Both the position numbers and the translations under genes were made by a program. Source: DATKBT01 sp035546295 (lineage in GTDB: Bacteria; Acidobacteriota; Thermoanaerobaculia; Multivoradales; Multivoraceae). Taken from it: a stretch of DNA of 64,000 nucleotides. A model generated the notes under the pieces. That model made no database searches. It saw only the letters and a program-made list of their open reading frames with translations, and was not told where the DNA came from. This document shows positions 16,771 to 25,656 of the stretch, in pieces (the first letter of the stretch is position 1; each line of letters starts with the position of its first letter). The stretch spans positions 36,981-100,980 of the forward strand of contig DATKBT010000052.1 in the NCBI GenBank assembly GCA_035546295.1, in the 5' to 3' direction.

Positions 16771-17595
16771 TCAGAACGTCACCCCGAATCGCTTGCGCAG
16801 GGCGAAGGCGAACACCACCGAGAGGACCAGCAGCACGATCGACCAGTGAGTGTGCCAGCCGAAGAGCCAGACCTCGGCCTCGCGATATCCGATCGCCATC
16901 TCCTCGATCGGAACGCCCTTCGGGATGGGATCCTCGGCTGGGAACAGGAGCTGGTTGAGCAGACCGCGCTCGAGCCGGTTCGGCGAGCGGCGGGTCAGCT
17001 GGTCGGAGACCACCAGGTTCTTGGTGGTGCGGACGCCGCCGAGGTCGAGCGCCAGCTCGTAGCTGCCCGGAGCCTCGCCGACCAGCTTCCAGGCGAGCTC
17101 GTGGCGGCTCGGCGCCCACACCGGCGGCGAGTCGATGCGCACGCCCGGCGGCGCCTCGAGCGCGACCTCGGGCCGGCCGGCCGGCGCCTCCGGCGACAGC
17201 CGCACCGACAGCACCGTCGACTCGCCGACCGCGAGCCCTTCGTAGCCGTAGTGGAACTGGAGCTGCGCGAAGAGCAGGAACATCGGCACCAGCATGACCA
17301 GCAGGGGCTTCAGGTTGAGCCCCATGTACCTCAGGTTCTGGCGCAGCAGGTTGCCCTGGGCCGCGAGGATCGTCCGCAGGTCGTCGTTGAACAGGCGGAT
17401 CTCGAAGAAGGAGGCGGCCATCCTCGCCTTGACCGCCTCGATCGCGCGCTGGTCCGAGAAGCGCTTGTAGACGAGCAGCGCCAGGATTGCGAACGGCAGC
17501 GAGACCACCGCGACGGAGACGAACGACGGCAGCGACCGAAACGGCATCAGGCCCAGGTCGACGAGGCTGCGGAGGATGGAGTTGAGGAACGTCAT
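16771..17595 (-). CDS. Membrane protein with Oxa1/EMC3-like topology and a large extracytoplasmic insert
   Basis: This 274-residue protein has a TM helix near residues 26-45, then a long charged amphipathic stretch (RFSDQRAIEAVKARMAASFFEIRLF) likely to form a cytoplasmic coiled coil. A second hydrophobic segment lies near 95-112 (KPLLVMLVPMFLLFAQLQFHYG), followed by about 135 residues of beta-rich soluble domain (STVLSVRLSPEAPAGRPEVALEAPPGV) and a last TM near 250-268. TM, coiled coil, then TM is the core of Oxa1/YidC/EMC3/TMCO1 proteins, and KPLLVMLVPMFLLFAQL is reminiscent of EMC3. The insert before the last TM is unusual. I do not recognise a named family; the Oxa1-superfamily idea is an inference from topology. 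Confidence 0.6.
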   Translation of the reverse strand: MTFLNSILRSLVDLGLMPFRSLPSFVSVAVVSLPFAILALLVYKRFSDQRAIEAVKARMAASFFEIRLFNDDLRTILAAQGNLLRQNLRYMGLNLKPLLVMLVPMFLLFAQLQFHYGYEGLAVGESTVLSVRLSPEAPAGRPEVALEAPPGVRIDSPPVWAPSRHELAWKLVGEAPGSYELALDLGGVRTTKNLVVSDQLTRRSPNRLERGLLNQLLFPAEDPIPKGVPIEEMAIGYREAEVWLFGWHTHWSIVLLVLSVVFAFALRKRFGVTF

Positions 17596-17797
17596 GGGGT
17601 GAGAGGGGGGGAACGGAATCTCCCTGCGGCGCTCGGGGTCGCTCGGGCCGTGGCCCGGTGGTGGCCGCGTTCGCGTGAGGAATGCTGCGGTCGCCGTATC
17701 GGATCGTCGCGGCTGCTAAGAGAGGTCGGCCGCTACGGGCCGCGCGTGCTCGCGGTGGCTTCTGGTGCGACGAGGCCGCTCTGGAGCCGCGAGCTCG

Positions 17798-17992
17798 TCA
17801 GGAGATGTAGCCCAGGCCCTGAAGTCGCTTCTTGATCTCCTCCTCGGAGTCCGCGTCCTCGAGCTGCGCGAGCTCCTTCTCGAGCGCGTGGGTGATGAAC
17901 TCCTCGGGGGATGAGTAGCCGGCGATGTCGGAGTAGCGCTTGACCTTGGCCAGCAGTTCGGGGTCGAGCTTGATCTTGCTGCTCTTGAACAT
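17798..17992 (-). CDS. Small ribbon-helix-helix-like protein
   Basis: A 64-residue protein: a short strand (KIKLDPELLAKVKRYSDIAGYSSPEEFITHALEKEL) followed by an acidic helical tail ending in KKRLQGLGYIS. The first 40 residues fit a MetJ/Arc ribbon-helix-helix fold, in which two subunits share a DNA-binding beta-ribbon, as in many antitoxins. No toxin gene adjoins it; it lies 48 bases after the phosphatase-family gene on the same strand and may be cotranscribed. The DNA-binding role is inferred. Confidence 0.65.
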   Translation of the reverse strand: MFKSSKIKLDPELLAKVKRYSDIAGYSSPEEFITHALEKELAQLEDADSEEEIKKRLQGLGYIS

Positions 17993-18040
17993 TGGGTGTC
18001 CTCTGCGGTGGGCGGAGTCGTGGATCGGAGGCCGTCCGGA

Positions 18041-20185
18041 TCACGCGGCCTGCTCCGAGGCCCTCTTCTCGAACAGGGAGCGCCCTTCCATGTGGGCGGG
18101 CGGTCGGATGCCGAACAACTCGAGCGCGGTCGGTGCGATGTCGATCAGCGACGGCTCCACCGCTTCGATCGGCCGGCTGCAGAAGAACACGCCCGGTACC
18201 AGCCGCGGATCGATGCAGTGGTCGCCGCTCCAGGCCTTGACGTTGTCCTCGAACAGCGGCGCAGAGACCACGCCGGTCGCGCAGTCCCACGAGGTCCGGT
18301 AGCCCGGGGCGTAGCCGATGATCAGATCCGGCGCGCTGCCTAGGTACGGCCCCGAGTACACGTCCTCGCTGGCGAAGGCCTCGTTGACGCCGACCGCCCC
18401 CGCCTCGTCGTCGCGCAGCCCGTTGAGGCCGGCGATGATCTCGGCCTTGAGCCTCTTCGCTTCGGCGCCCGGCTTGACGATGCCGTTGGCCTCGCGCCCC
18501 TCCAGGTTCAAGAACATGCCGGACAGCCCGAGCGCGTAGGCACGGGTCTTCGACCAGTCGACGCCGGTGAGCCACTCCTCGCTGCCATCGCTGTCCTGCT
18601 TCAACACCAGATAGCCGTTGTCGAGCAGCCACCGGTTGAGGTTCACCCCGCGGCGGAAGGAATCGAAGCCGTGGTCCGAGAGAACCATCAGCAGGTCGCC
18701 GTCGCGAAGCTTCGCCATCACGCGCCCGACCAAAGCGTCGTTGTGCTGGTAGTGCTCGACGATCGCGTCCTTGTGCTCGGGATCGACGATCCCGCGGGCG
18801 GCCGGGTGCCCCTCTTCGAGGTAGCGCCAGAACATGTGCTGGATGCGGTCGGTGGCGTCGAAGACGCAGACCAGGGCGCCGCGCCGCAGCTTCTCCAGCG
18901 CGGCGAAGAACATGCTCTCGCGCTCCCGATCGATGTCGTACGTCTGCTTCAGGAACGTGGCGTCGTCGGTGATCCCCTCGTTGAGCGCCCAGGTGTCCTC
19001 GGCGAGTCCGAGGGTCGAGTAGGGGCCCACCTTCTTGGTCAGGTAGGTCGAGTAGTAGCCCGGGTGGGAGATCGGCATGGCGGGCTTCTCAGGGCTCAGG
19101 TTGATCGGCGACAGGTAGAGCGAGAAGTGCTCGCCGATCTCGGTCACCTGAAGACGGCACATGCCGTGGACCTTGATCCCGGGCAGCGCCGCGAAGACCA
19201 GCGTCACCCAGTCCGACAGCTCACCTTCGCGCAGGACGAGGTGTTCGGCGCCGAGGTCGAGCCGCGCGGTCTTCGCCCGGCGGTCGAGCTCGATCGTCAC
19301 CGGCAGGCGAAGCGGCTCGCCCGACTCGAGGAAGGTGTTCTCGGGTCCCTGGATGGTGGTGACGAAGCGGTCGGCGCTCGGCTCGCCGTCGAGGACGACG
19401 CGCAGGCCCCCCTCCTTGAATTTCTCGCTCGAGCGCCGAGTCGTGAAGAGCAGGAAGGTGCCCTGGGTGCCGAGGAGATCCGGGACGCACATCGCGGCGA
19501 GCTGGGCGCCGTAGAAGCGGTCCGGCGGGAAGGTGATCGGCACGCGCAGGACCGTGCTCCAGATGTTGTGCTCGCCCAGGATGGTCCAGAAGGGCTTGGA
19601 CTTGCGCAGGAGCCGGAGCTCCGGCTTCTGAAGCGGGATTCGGAACCTGCCGACCTTGAGGAAGCGGTCGAGGCGCCCGATGTGAGTCGAGGAGAGCTTC
19701 GGCAGGTAAGTGCGCAGGTCGCGGTCGAGGAAGTCGAAGATGTTGTGCTTCGCGGGATTGGTGCCGGTGCTGAATGACGACCAGGCGACCGGAGAGAGCG
19801 CCGGGTAGGTGGTGAGGATGCGGGCGTAGGAGCCGGTCGTGGCCAGCTTCTGGAAGTTGGGCAGCTTGCCTTCGGCCATCAGGCGGTCGGTGATTCGGGG
19901 ATCCTGGCCGTCGAGCCCCACGACCACGAGCCGCTGGATCGACGCCTTGGGCGTCTTGGCGCGCCGCATCGCGCGAATCAGGGTCCGAAACGGCCAGATC
20001 ATCAGCGAGCCGAGCGCGATGACGATGGTGCTGAACAGCACCATGAAGGACGACAGCAGCGCGAAGCCCGCCCCGGGTCCGATATAGGCCCCGGCGGGGG
20101 CTGCCAGGGAGGCGGCGACTCCGACGGCAGCCGCCACCGCGAGGGTGAAAGGAAGGCGGCGGCTGGTGCTGGCTGGCGGACGCAT
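18041..20185 (-). CDS. Membrane-anchored alkaline-phosphatase-superfamily protein (type I phosphodiesterase/NPP-like)
   Basis: This 714-residue protein starts with a signal or anchor region (residues 8-35) and a second hydrophobic segment (FALLSSFMVLFSTIVIALGSLMIWPF). The catalytic fold then begins at LVVVGLDGQDPRITDRLMAEGKLPNFQKLA, with metal-binding Asp and a TYPALSPVAWSSFSTG nucleophile region (Ser/Thr). LVCVFDATDRIQHMFW and LLMVLSDHGFDSF supply the second metal site (Asp, His, DHG). This is the NPP/PF01663 group. The ATG at 20185 has a GGAAGG leader. It likely hydrolyses or transfers phospho-diesters at the outer face of the membrane; the substrate is unknown. Confidence 0.8.
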   Translation of the reverse strand: MRPPASTSRRLPFTLAVAAAVGVAASLAAPAGAYIGPGAGFALLSSFMVLFSTIVIALGSLMIWPFRTLIRAMRRAKTPKASIQRLVVVGLDGQDPRITDRLMAEGKLPNFQKLATTGSYARILTTYPALSPVAWSSFSTGTNPAKHNIFDFLDRDLRTYLPKLSSTHIGRLDRFLKVGRFRIPLQKPELRLLRKSKPFWTILGEHNIWSTVLRVPITFPPDRFYGAQLAAMCVPDLLGTQGTFLLFTTRRSSEKFKEGGLRVVLDGEPSADRFVTTIQGPENTFLESGEPLRLPVTIELDRRAKTARLDLGAEHLVLREGELSDWVTLVFAALPGIKVHGMCRLQVTEIGEHFSLYLSPINLSPEKPAMPISHPGYYSTYLTKKVGPYSTLGLAEDTWALNEGITDDATFLKQTYDIDRERESMFFAALEKLRRGALVCVFDATDRIQHMFWRYLEEGHPAARGIVDPEHKDAIVEHYQHNDALVGRVMAKLRDGDLLMVLSDHGFDSFRRGVNLNRWLLDNGYLVLKQDSDGSEEWLTGVDWSKTRAYALGLSGMFLNLEGREANGIVKPGAEAKRLKAEIIAGLNGLRDDEAGAVGVNEAFASEDVYSGPYLGSAPDLIIGYAPGYRTSWDCATGVVSAPLFEDNVKAWSGDHCIDPRLVPGVFFCSRPIEAVEPSLIDIAPTALELFGIRPPAHMEGRSLFEKRASEQAA

Positions 20186-20521
20186 CGGCAGGGATCCTTC
20201 CGGCTTCGAGATGCTCCCGCTCGTCGAGAGCCGAGCTGGAGGGAGCGTTGGAGCGCGACGGTGCGAACCCGAGCGCGTTCCGGTGCTGGCCGTTCGGCCA
20301 GTTGCGGGATGGGCAGTGTACGGGGAGGGTGGAGGCCAGTTCAAGGCGGCCGCCCCGTCGGCGCCGGCCTCCGTTTCTCGACGGAAGGCCGTCTTGCTCG
20401 CGAGTCCACCCGTCGCTATCGTAGCGCGACTGTCCGCTTGCCGGTTGCGATCGGCAGCGATCCGACCTGCGATCGTCGGCGCCGAGCGCGCAGCGCGCTG
20501 AAAGGCGGCCGCCGTCCCGCC

Positions 20522-20600
20522 TGAGTCGACGAGTCCAGCGGAAGCTCACAGAATGGTCAAGGTCCGATCAGGTCGCTCCAGATGAGCTGGAATCCAGGGT
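20522..20600 (+). repeat. Partial copy (left end) of the dispersed intergenic repeat
   Basis: This stretch matches the first 75 or so bases of the full repeat at 55962: GAGTCGACGAGTCCAGCGG, then GAAGCTCACA, GGTCAAGGTCCGATCA and CTGGAATCCAG. It stops about 35 bases before the sulfotransferase start codon and is inverted relative to the copy that follows that gene. The rest of the 20186-20636 gap shows no coding sequence that I can support. Confidence 0.65.
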
Positions 20601-20636
20601 TGAGCCGAGTCGGCCCGAACCCGCCAGGTTGACTCG

Positions 20637-21257
20637 ATGCAAGGAATCTCCAAGCTCTGGCGGCGCTTGCGCTATGGCGAGCCGGTGGTCGTGATCTCGG
20701 GCCTGCCGCGCTCGGGCACGTCGATGGCCATGAAGATGCTCGAGGCCGGCGGCCTGCGGCTGGTCAGCGACGGCCAGCGCGAGGCCGACGTGGACAACCC
20801 GAAGGGCTACTACGAGGACGAGCGGGTCAAGGGTCTCGAGCGCTCGAGCGACCGCGCCTGGGTCCGCGATGCGCGGGGCAAGGGGATCAAGGTCATCTCC
20901 CGCCTGCTGCGATCCCTGCCGGCCGAGAACTTCTACCAGGTGGTCCTGATGCGCCGCGACCTCACCGAGGTGCTGGCCTCGCAGGCCAAGATGCTCGAGC
21001 GACGCGGCGAGGACGGGGGTTCGGACGACGAGCGCATGCGCAAGGTCCTCGAGAAGGACCTCTGGCAGGCGACCTATCACCTGAAGCGGGCGCCCAACTT
21101 CGAGTGGCTCGAGCTCCAGTACACCGAGGTCCTGGCGGATCCCGAGGGGCAGGCCCGGCGGATGGCCGCCTTCCTCGACTGCGCGCTCGACGTCGAGAAG
21201 ATGGCGACCGTGGTCGATCCGGACCTGTATCGCAACCGGGCCGTCGCCGAGGCCTAG
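20637..21257 (+). CDS. Sulfotransferase-family P-loop protein
   Basis: This 206-residue protein has the 5'-phosphosulfate-binding loop VVVISGLPRSGTSMAMKMLEAGG near its N-terminus and the distal segment NFYQVVLMRRDLTEVLASQ, where the Arg/Ser pair contacts the 3'-phosphate of PAPS. ELQYTEVLADPEGQARRMAAFL is the usual third motif. It is a short stand-alone sulfotransferase; the acceptor is unknown. The gene is bracketed by inverted copies of a dispersed repeat, one ending just upstream and one beginning inside its last codons, which suggests a mobile cassette. Confidence 0.8.
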   Translation: MQGISKLWRRLRYGEPVVVISGLPRSGTSMAMKMLEAGGLRLVSDGQREADVDNPKGYYEDERVKGLERSSDRAWVRDARGKGIKVISRLLRSLPAENFYQVVLMRRDLTEVLASQAKMLERRGEDGGSDDERMRKVLEKDLWQATYHLKRAPNFEWLELQYTEVLADPEGQARRMAAFLDCALDVEKMATVVDPDLYRNRAVAEA

Positions 21258-21528
21258 CGGGCTCGTGGTGATCACCACTCCCCAAACGAGCCGCGAGATC
21301 GCAGCGCGGTCATACCACGACCCCGCTAGCCCATGTTCCCCGCCCAAGCGCCGCAAGCGGCGCGGGCTCAGGTCGACTAGGCCTGAAGCCGCTGATTCCA
21401 GATCGTTTGGGTGCGGCTTGATCGAACATTGACCGTTTGTGAGCCTTGGTCTCGCGCTTGCGCGAGGCCAATGACCGCCGCCTGCCGCAGGCAGGCAAGA
21501 ACTTTCCGCTGGCCTAGTCGACCTAGGA
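21251..21528 (-). repeat. Full copy of a ~200-bp dispersed intergenic repeat, with a 57-bp insert
   Basis: The reverse complement of this region aligns with 55962-56176 at about 90% identity by eye over some 190 bases. Both copies have an outer inverted pair AGGTCGACTAGGCC / GGCCTAGTCGACCT and a second inverted pair around CTAGCGGGG-TCGTGGT / ACCACGAGCCCGCTAG, so two hairpin modules are conserved. Between the outer arm and the GCTCACA segment, this copy carries an extra stretch of about 57 bases (roughly 21444-21502). It starts in the last codons of the sulfotransferase gene and ends 6 bases before the next gene's TTG start. It has no coding capacity. Confidence 0.75.
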
Positions 21529-21534
21529 GGAGTC

Positions 21535-22605
21535 TTGGAAGGAGTCGCGGCCGAGGCGCGGGCCGCGATCGCGGCCGCGCCGGCGTTCCGGCCGCCGCCC
21601 TGGCTGCGGGGCGCGCACGGCCAGACGGTCTGGAGCCCGCTATTCCGGCCGCGTCGTCGGCTTGCGTTCGAGCTCGAGCGCCTGCCCACTCCCGACCGAG
21701 ACTTCGTTCGCCTCCACCATCTTTCGGAACCCGCGCTCGCGGAACCCGTTCCCAGGCTTTCGGAACCCGTTCCAAAGCCGTGCAGGCGACGAGCCGCGGG
21801 ATGGGAGCGGCCGCGCCTGGTGATCCTTCATGGACTCGAGGGCTCAGCGCGCTCGAACTACGTGGGAGGTCTGGCGGAAAAGGCGATCGCGCAGGGGATG
21901 TCGGTCACCGCGATGGAGTTCCGCTCCTGCGGCGGCGAGCTCAATCGTGCACGCCGCCTGTACCACCTCGGCGAGACCGAGGACCTCGAGCACGTGCTCT
22001 CGGTGCTGGTCCGGCGCGAGCCGGGGCGCCCGATCCTCCTGGCCGGCGTCTCGCTCGGCGCCAACGTCATCGTCAAGTGGCTCGGCGAGCGGGGCGAGGT
22101 CGCGCCGCCGGAAATGGCGGGAGCCGCCGTCATCTCGGCGCCCTTCGACCTCACGGTCAGCGGCCCGGTGCTGGACCGCGTCCTGGGCGGGCTCTACACC
22201 CGGCGCTTCCTGCGCACACTGGTTCCCAAGGCGCTCGCCAAGGAGCGTCAGTTTCCAGGGTCGATCGACCTGGAGCGCGTAGCGCGAGCACGCACGTTCG
22301 TCGAGTTCGATACCCACGCCACCGCCCGCTTCCACGGATTTCGCGACGCCTGGGACTACTGGCGGCGGTGCAGCAGCGGGCCCTTCCTGGAGACGGTCCG
22401 GCGGCCGCTGTTGCTGATCTCGTCGGCGGACGACCCGTTCAACCCGACCGAGACCCTCCCGCGCGGCATCGCGCGACGCAACCCGTGGGTGCTCGAGAGC
22501 TTCACCGAGAGGGGCGGACACGTCGGCTTCGTCGAAGGGGCGCCGTGGCGAACGCGGCACTGGGCGGAGGAGCGGGCGATACGATTCCTGTCGCTCCTGG
22601 CCTGA
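21535..22605 (+). CDS. YheT/EMB8-type alpha/beta hydrolase
   Basis: A 356-residue alpha/beta hydrolase. PPPWLRGAHGQTVWSPLFR at residues 20-38 is the opening of the YheT (ABHD1/3, EMB8) family, and LVILHGLEGSARSNYVGGLAE and ILLAGVSLGANVIVKWLGE carry the oxyanion and nucleophile elbow, with Ser in the G-V-S-L-G motif. The acid is in SSADDPFNP and the His in ERGGHVGF. It begins with TTG at 21535, supported by a TAGGAGG about 7 bases upstream, part of which is contributed by the end of the dispersed repeat. Family members act on esters or phospholipids; the substrate is unknown. Confidence 0.85.
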   Translation: MEGVAAEARAAIAAAPAFRPPPWLRGAHGQTVWSPLFRPRRRLAFELERLPTPDRDFVRLHHLSEPALAEPVPRLSEPVPKPCRRRAAGWERPRLVILHGLEGSARSNYVGGLAEKAIAQGMSVTAMEFRSCGGELNRARRLYHLGETEDLEHVLSVLVRREPGRPILLAGVSLGANVIVKWLGERGEVAPPEMAGAAVISAPFDLTVSGPVLDRVLGGLYTRRFLRTLVPKALAKERQFPGSIDLERVARARTFVEFDTHATARFHGFRDAWDYWRRCSSGPFLETVRRPLLLISSADDPFNPTETLPRGIARRNPWVLESFTERGGHVGFVEGAPWRTRHWAEERAIRFLSLLA

Positions 22606-22827
22606 TCCCGCTCCTCGCTGCCTGGGTGCCCTCGCGGGATCGGCGGTCGTCGAGAGCGCGCCGCAGCGATCTCAGGAGCGCCGTCTTCCCCGCCGTCGGT
22701 CGCGACCACAACCGCCGGCAAGGGCGTCCCGAAAGCCCGGTCGGCGCCTCTGATAGCTTCGCGGTCCTTCTCCCTCGGGCGACCGAGGACCGACTCGACG
22801 CTTCCCCGGAATCCCGGAGACCGACTG

Positions 22828-23931
22828 ATGACCACCGCCGAGAACCTCCTCGAGGGCAAGGTGGCGGACGCCCGCGCTCGGCTCGACGAGCACGTGCGCG
22901 AGATCGTGGCCTGGCACTTCGACCCGAGCACCGGCACGCCTTTCTGGCTGGAGTACGCCGACCGGCTCGACTTCGATCCCTGCGCCGACGTCCGATCCTT
23001 CGACGACCTCAAACGCTTCCCGCCCTTCCAGGACGAGTGGCTGCGCGGCGGTCCGGTGCGGCGCTGGGTGCCGAAGGCGTTCGCCGACCGGCCGATCTAC
23101 GTGTTCGAGACCGGCGGCACCACCGGCATCCCGAAGAGCCGCATCGCGATCGAGGACTTCCGGATCGACTACGAGATGTTCAGCGAGACGCTCCCCGAGC
23201 AGTACTTCCCGAAGGGCGGCAACTGGCTGATGCTGGGGCCGTCGGGTCCGCGGCGGCTGCGCCTCGCCGTCGAGCACCTGTGCCAGCACCGCGGCGGGAT
23301 CTGCTTTTGCGTCGACCTCGATCCGCGCTGGGTCATCAAGCTGATCCAAAAGGGCTGGACCGAGCACCTCGAGGCCTACAAGCGCCACGTGGTCGACCAG
23401 GCGATCACCATCCTCTCTGCGGGACACGACATCAAGGCGATGTTCGCGACACCGAAGCTGCTCGAGGCGCTGTGCTTCGCGCTCGAGGAGCAGGGCAGGA
23501 CGCTGGCCGGGTGCGGGGTCCTCGGGATCTTCTCGGGGGGCACCGAGTTCACGCCGCAGTGGACGCGTTTCGCGGTCGAGGAGCTGCTCGACGGCGTCTA
23601 CATGACACCGACCTACGGCAACACGCTGATGGGTCTCGCCGCCTCCAAGCGGGTGAGCGCGGAGGAGGGGTATAAGATCAGCTACTACGCGCCGCAGCCG
23701 CGCGCCGTGCTCGAGGTGGTCGATCCAGAGGATCCCGACCGTCTCGTCGGCTACGGCGAGACCGGCCGGGTCCGGCTCACCACTCTGACCAGAGAGCTCT
23801 TCGTCCCCGGTTTCCTCGAGCGCGACGAGGGCGAGCGCGAGCCCCCCTACGAGACCTATCCCTGGGACGGCATCAGCGGCGTTCGCCCCTTCCACCAGCT
23901 CGCGGCGACGACGACGGTCGGCGTCTACTGA
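22828..23931 (+). CDS. AMP-forming acid-activating enzyme, EhpF/LuxE/PaaK-like
   Basis: This 367-residue adenylate-forming protein lacks the usual C-terminal swivel domain. The P-loop ETGGTTGIPKSRI near residues 95-105 is the AMP-binding signature, and TPTYGNTLMG is a later adenine-binding motif. The end (YPWDGISGVRP) is like proteins annotated as phenazine-antibiotic (EhpF-type) activators. The next gene encodes a LuxC/EhpG-like acyl reductase, so the pair would activate a carboxylic acid and reduce it to an aldehyde. A hairpin lies on the stop codon. The family is fairly certain; the substrate is unknown. Confidence 0.75.
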   Translation: MTTAENLLEGKVADARARLDEHVREIVAWHFDPSTGTPFWLEYADRLDFDPCADVRSFDDLKRFPPFQDEWLRGGPVRRWVPKAFADRPIYVFETGGTTGIPKSRIAIEDFRIDYEMFSETLPEQYFPKGGNWLMLGPSGPRRLRLAVEHLCQHRGGICFCVDLDPRWVIKLIQKGWTEHLEAYKRHVVDQAITILSAGHDIKAMFATPKLLEALCFALEEQGRTLAGCGVLGIFSGGTEFTPQWTRFAVEELLDGVYMTPTYGNTLMGLAASKRVSAEEGYKISYYAPQPRAVLEVVDPEDPDRLVGYGETGRVRLTTLTRELFVPGFLERDEGEREPPYETYPWDGISGVRPFHQLAATTTVGVY

Positions 23932-23961
23932 GGAAGGTGTGGTGGCTGCCACACCTTCCTC
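23930..23961 (+). terminator. Perfect 13-bp hairpin on the stop codon of the activating-enzyme gene
   Basis: GAGGAAGGTGTGG (23930-23942) pairs perfectly with CCACACCTTCCTC (23949-23961) around a 6-base loop. The stem begins within the TGA stop codon. Only a few Ts follow (GGTTGGTGTTCT), so it may be a weak terminator or an mRNA-stability element that sets the ratio of the two reductase subunits. Confidence 0.55.
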
Positions 23962-24060
23962 GGTTGGTGTTCTCCTCGCTCCATGGACTCCGGCGCGTCG
24001 CCGGGGAACCGCCGGCGAGCCGTACCGCACGTTCTGACAGGTTCCACGCCAGGAGCATCG

Positions 24061-25494
24061 ATGATGCGCATTCCCGTACTTCGTTGGGGCAAGCCGTACG
24101 AATCGCTCGAGACCGACACGGTCGTCCACTTCGAGACCGGCGAGGAGCTCGCGGTGGTCGATCAGGCCAACCCGGGCCTCATCCAGCGCGACCTGCGAAG
24201 GATCTCTCTCGCGCGCGAAGCTTTGCGCGCGATCCCGAGCCGGGAGCTGATCGGGATGGTCAGAGCGGCCGCCGATCTCTACATGTCGGCCGAGCTGCCG
24301 ATGGGCGACGGCGTGCAACGTCCCGAGGACTTCGTTCGCATCCAGTCGGCGACCACCGGCCTGCCGGAGCACATGTGCCGCGCCAACATGGAGAAGAACC
24401 ACTTCGTGCTCACCCGCATGGACGAGGTGCTCGATGCGCTGACCCGCGGCCTCGACCTCGGGATCCTGGGGCGCGGCTACGGCGTCGAGGAGCGCGGCGT
24501 GCCGGTGAGCTACCAGGCGCAGGCCGCCGCGCTCGGCCTGGTGCTCCCCTCGAACTCGCCGGGGGTGCACACTCTGTGGATGCCGGTCATTCCGCTACAG
24601 GTCGGACTGGTGTTCAAGCCGGGTCCGCAGGAGCCATGGACCCCCTACCGGATGACCGAGGCGTTCTACGCGGCGGGCGTGCCACGCGAGGCGATCTCGA
24701 TCTATCCGGGGGGCGCCGAGGCGGGAGCCGCGGTGCTCGCCGCCAGCCCGAGGGCGCTGATCTTCGGCGGCAAGGAGACCGTCGACCGCTATCGCGGGAA
24801 CCCCCGGGTCCAGCCGCACGGGCCGGGCTTCTCGAAGATCCTGCTCGGCGACGACTGCGTCGACGAGTGGGAGCACTGGCTCGACGTGATGGTGTCGAGC
24901 GTCGCCGTCAACAGCGGCCGCTCGTGCATCAGCTGCTCGGGGATCTGGGCCTCCCGTCATACCCGCGAGATCGCCGAGGCGGTCGCCGAGCGCCTGGCCC
25001 CCATCGCGCCGAAGCCGATGACCGATCCCGACAGCCCACTGGCCGCGTTTACGGTCCCCGGAGTGGCCAGGACGATCTCGGGCATGATCGACCGTCAGCT
25101 CGAGGCGCCCGGGGTCGAGGACGTCACCCAGCGGCTGCGCGGCGGGGAGTCGCGGCTGGTCGAGCGGGAGCGCTGCGATTTCCTGCGGCCGACGGTCGTG
25201 CACAGTGTGTCCCCCGAGCCCGAGATCGCCAACGTCGAGTACATGTTCCCGTTCGTCTCGGTCGTCGAGTGCCCGCAGGATCGCATGATCGACTCGATCG
25301 GCGATACCTTGGTGTGCAGCGCGATCACCTCCGATCCCGGCTTTCGCGCGCGGCTGATCGACGCGACGAACGTCGATCGGCTCAACCTGGGACCGGTGCC
25401 GACGATCCAGCTCAACTGGCTGCAGCCCCACGAAGGGAACATCATCGATTTCCTGTTCCGCGCCCGAGCCTTCCAGGAGAGCCCGATCGCATAG
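24061..25494 (+). CDS. LuxC/EhpG-like acyl reductase (aldehyde dehydrogenase superfamily)
   Basis: This 477-residue protein has an ALDH fold. YQAQAAALGLVLPSNSPGVHTLWMP and GLVFKPGPQEPWTP line the NAD(P) site as in acyl-CoA reductases, ALIFGGKETVDRY is the nucleotide-binding helix region and NSGRSCISCSGIW holds the catalytic Cys. LuxC-type enzymes reduce acyl thioesters or acyl-enzyme intermediates delivered by LuxE-like partners, which matches the upstream gene. Start: ATG at 24061 (or 24064), with a CAGGAG 8-10 bases upstream. I infer a two-component carboxylate reductase. Confidence 0.75.
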   Translation: MMRIPVLRWGKPYESLETDTVVHFETGEELAVVDQANPGLIQRDLRRISLAREALRAIPSRELIGMVRAAADLYMSAELPMGDGVQRPEDFVRIQSATTGLPEHMCRANMEKNHFVLTRMDEVLDALTRGLDLGILGRGYGVEERGVPVSYQAQAAALGLVLPSNSPGVHTLWMPVIPLQVGLVFKPGPQEPWTPYRMTEAFYAAGVPREAISIYPGGAEAGAAVLAASPRALIFGGKETVDRYRGNPRVQPHGPGFSKILLGDDCVDEWEHWLDVMVSSVAVNSGRSCISCSGIWASRHTREIAEAVAERLAPIAPKPMTDPDSPLAAFTVPGVARTISGMIDRQLEAPGVEDVTQRLRGGESRLVERERCDFLRPTVVHSVSPEPEIANVEYMFPFVSVVECPQDRMIDSIGDTLVCSAITSDPGFRARLIDATNVDRLNLGPVPTIQLNWLQPHEGNIIDFLFRARAFQESPIA

Positions 25495-25656
25495 CCTCGA
25501 ATGTGCTGGTCACCAACCATCCAGAGGCCAGCGATTGCTTCACGGTCCTGTCGGGAAGTCTCGCGGTCGACGTGAACGCGGAGTCGGCGGATGCCAGGAT
25601 CGCGGCCGGCGAGGCGGTCGTGCGGTTTTGGCGTCCGTATGCTATCGTCTCATACC

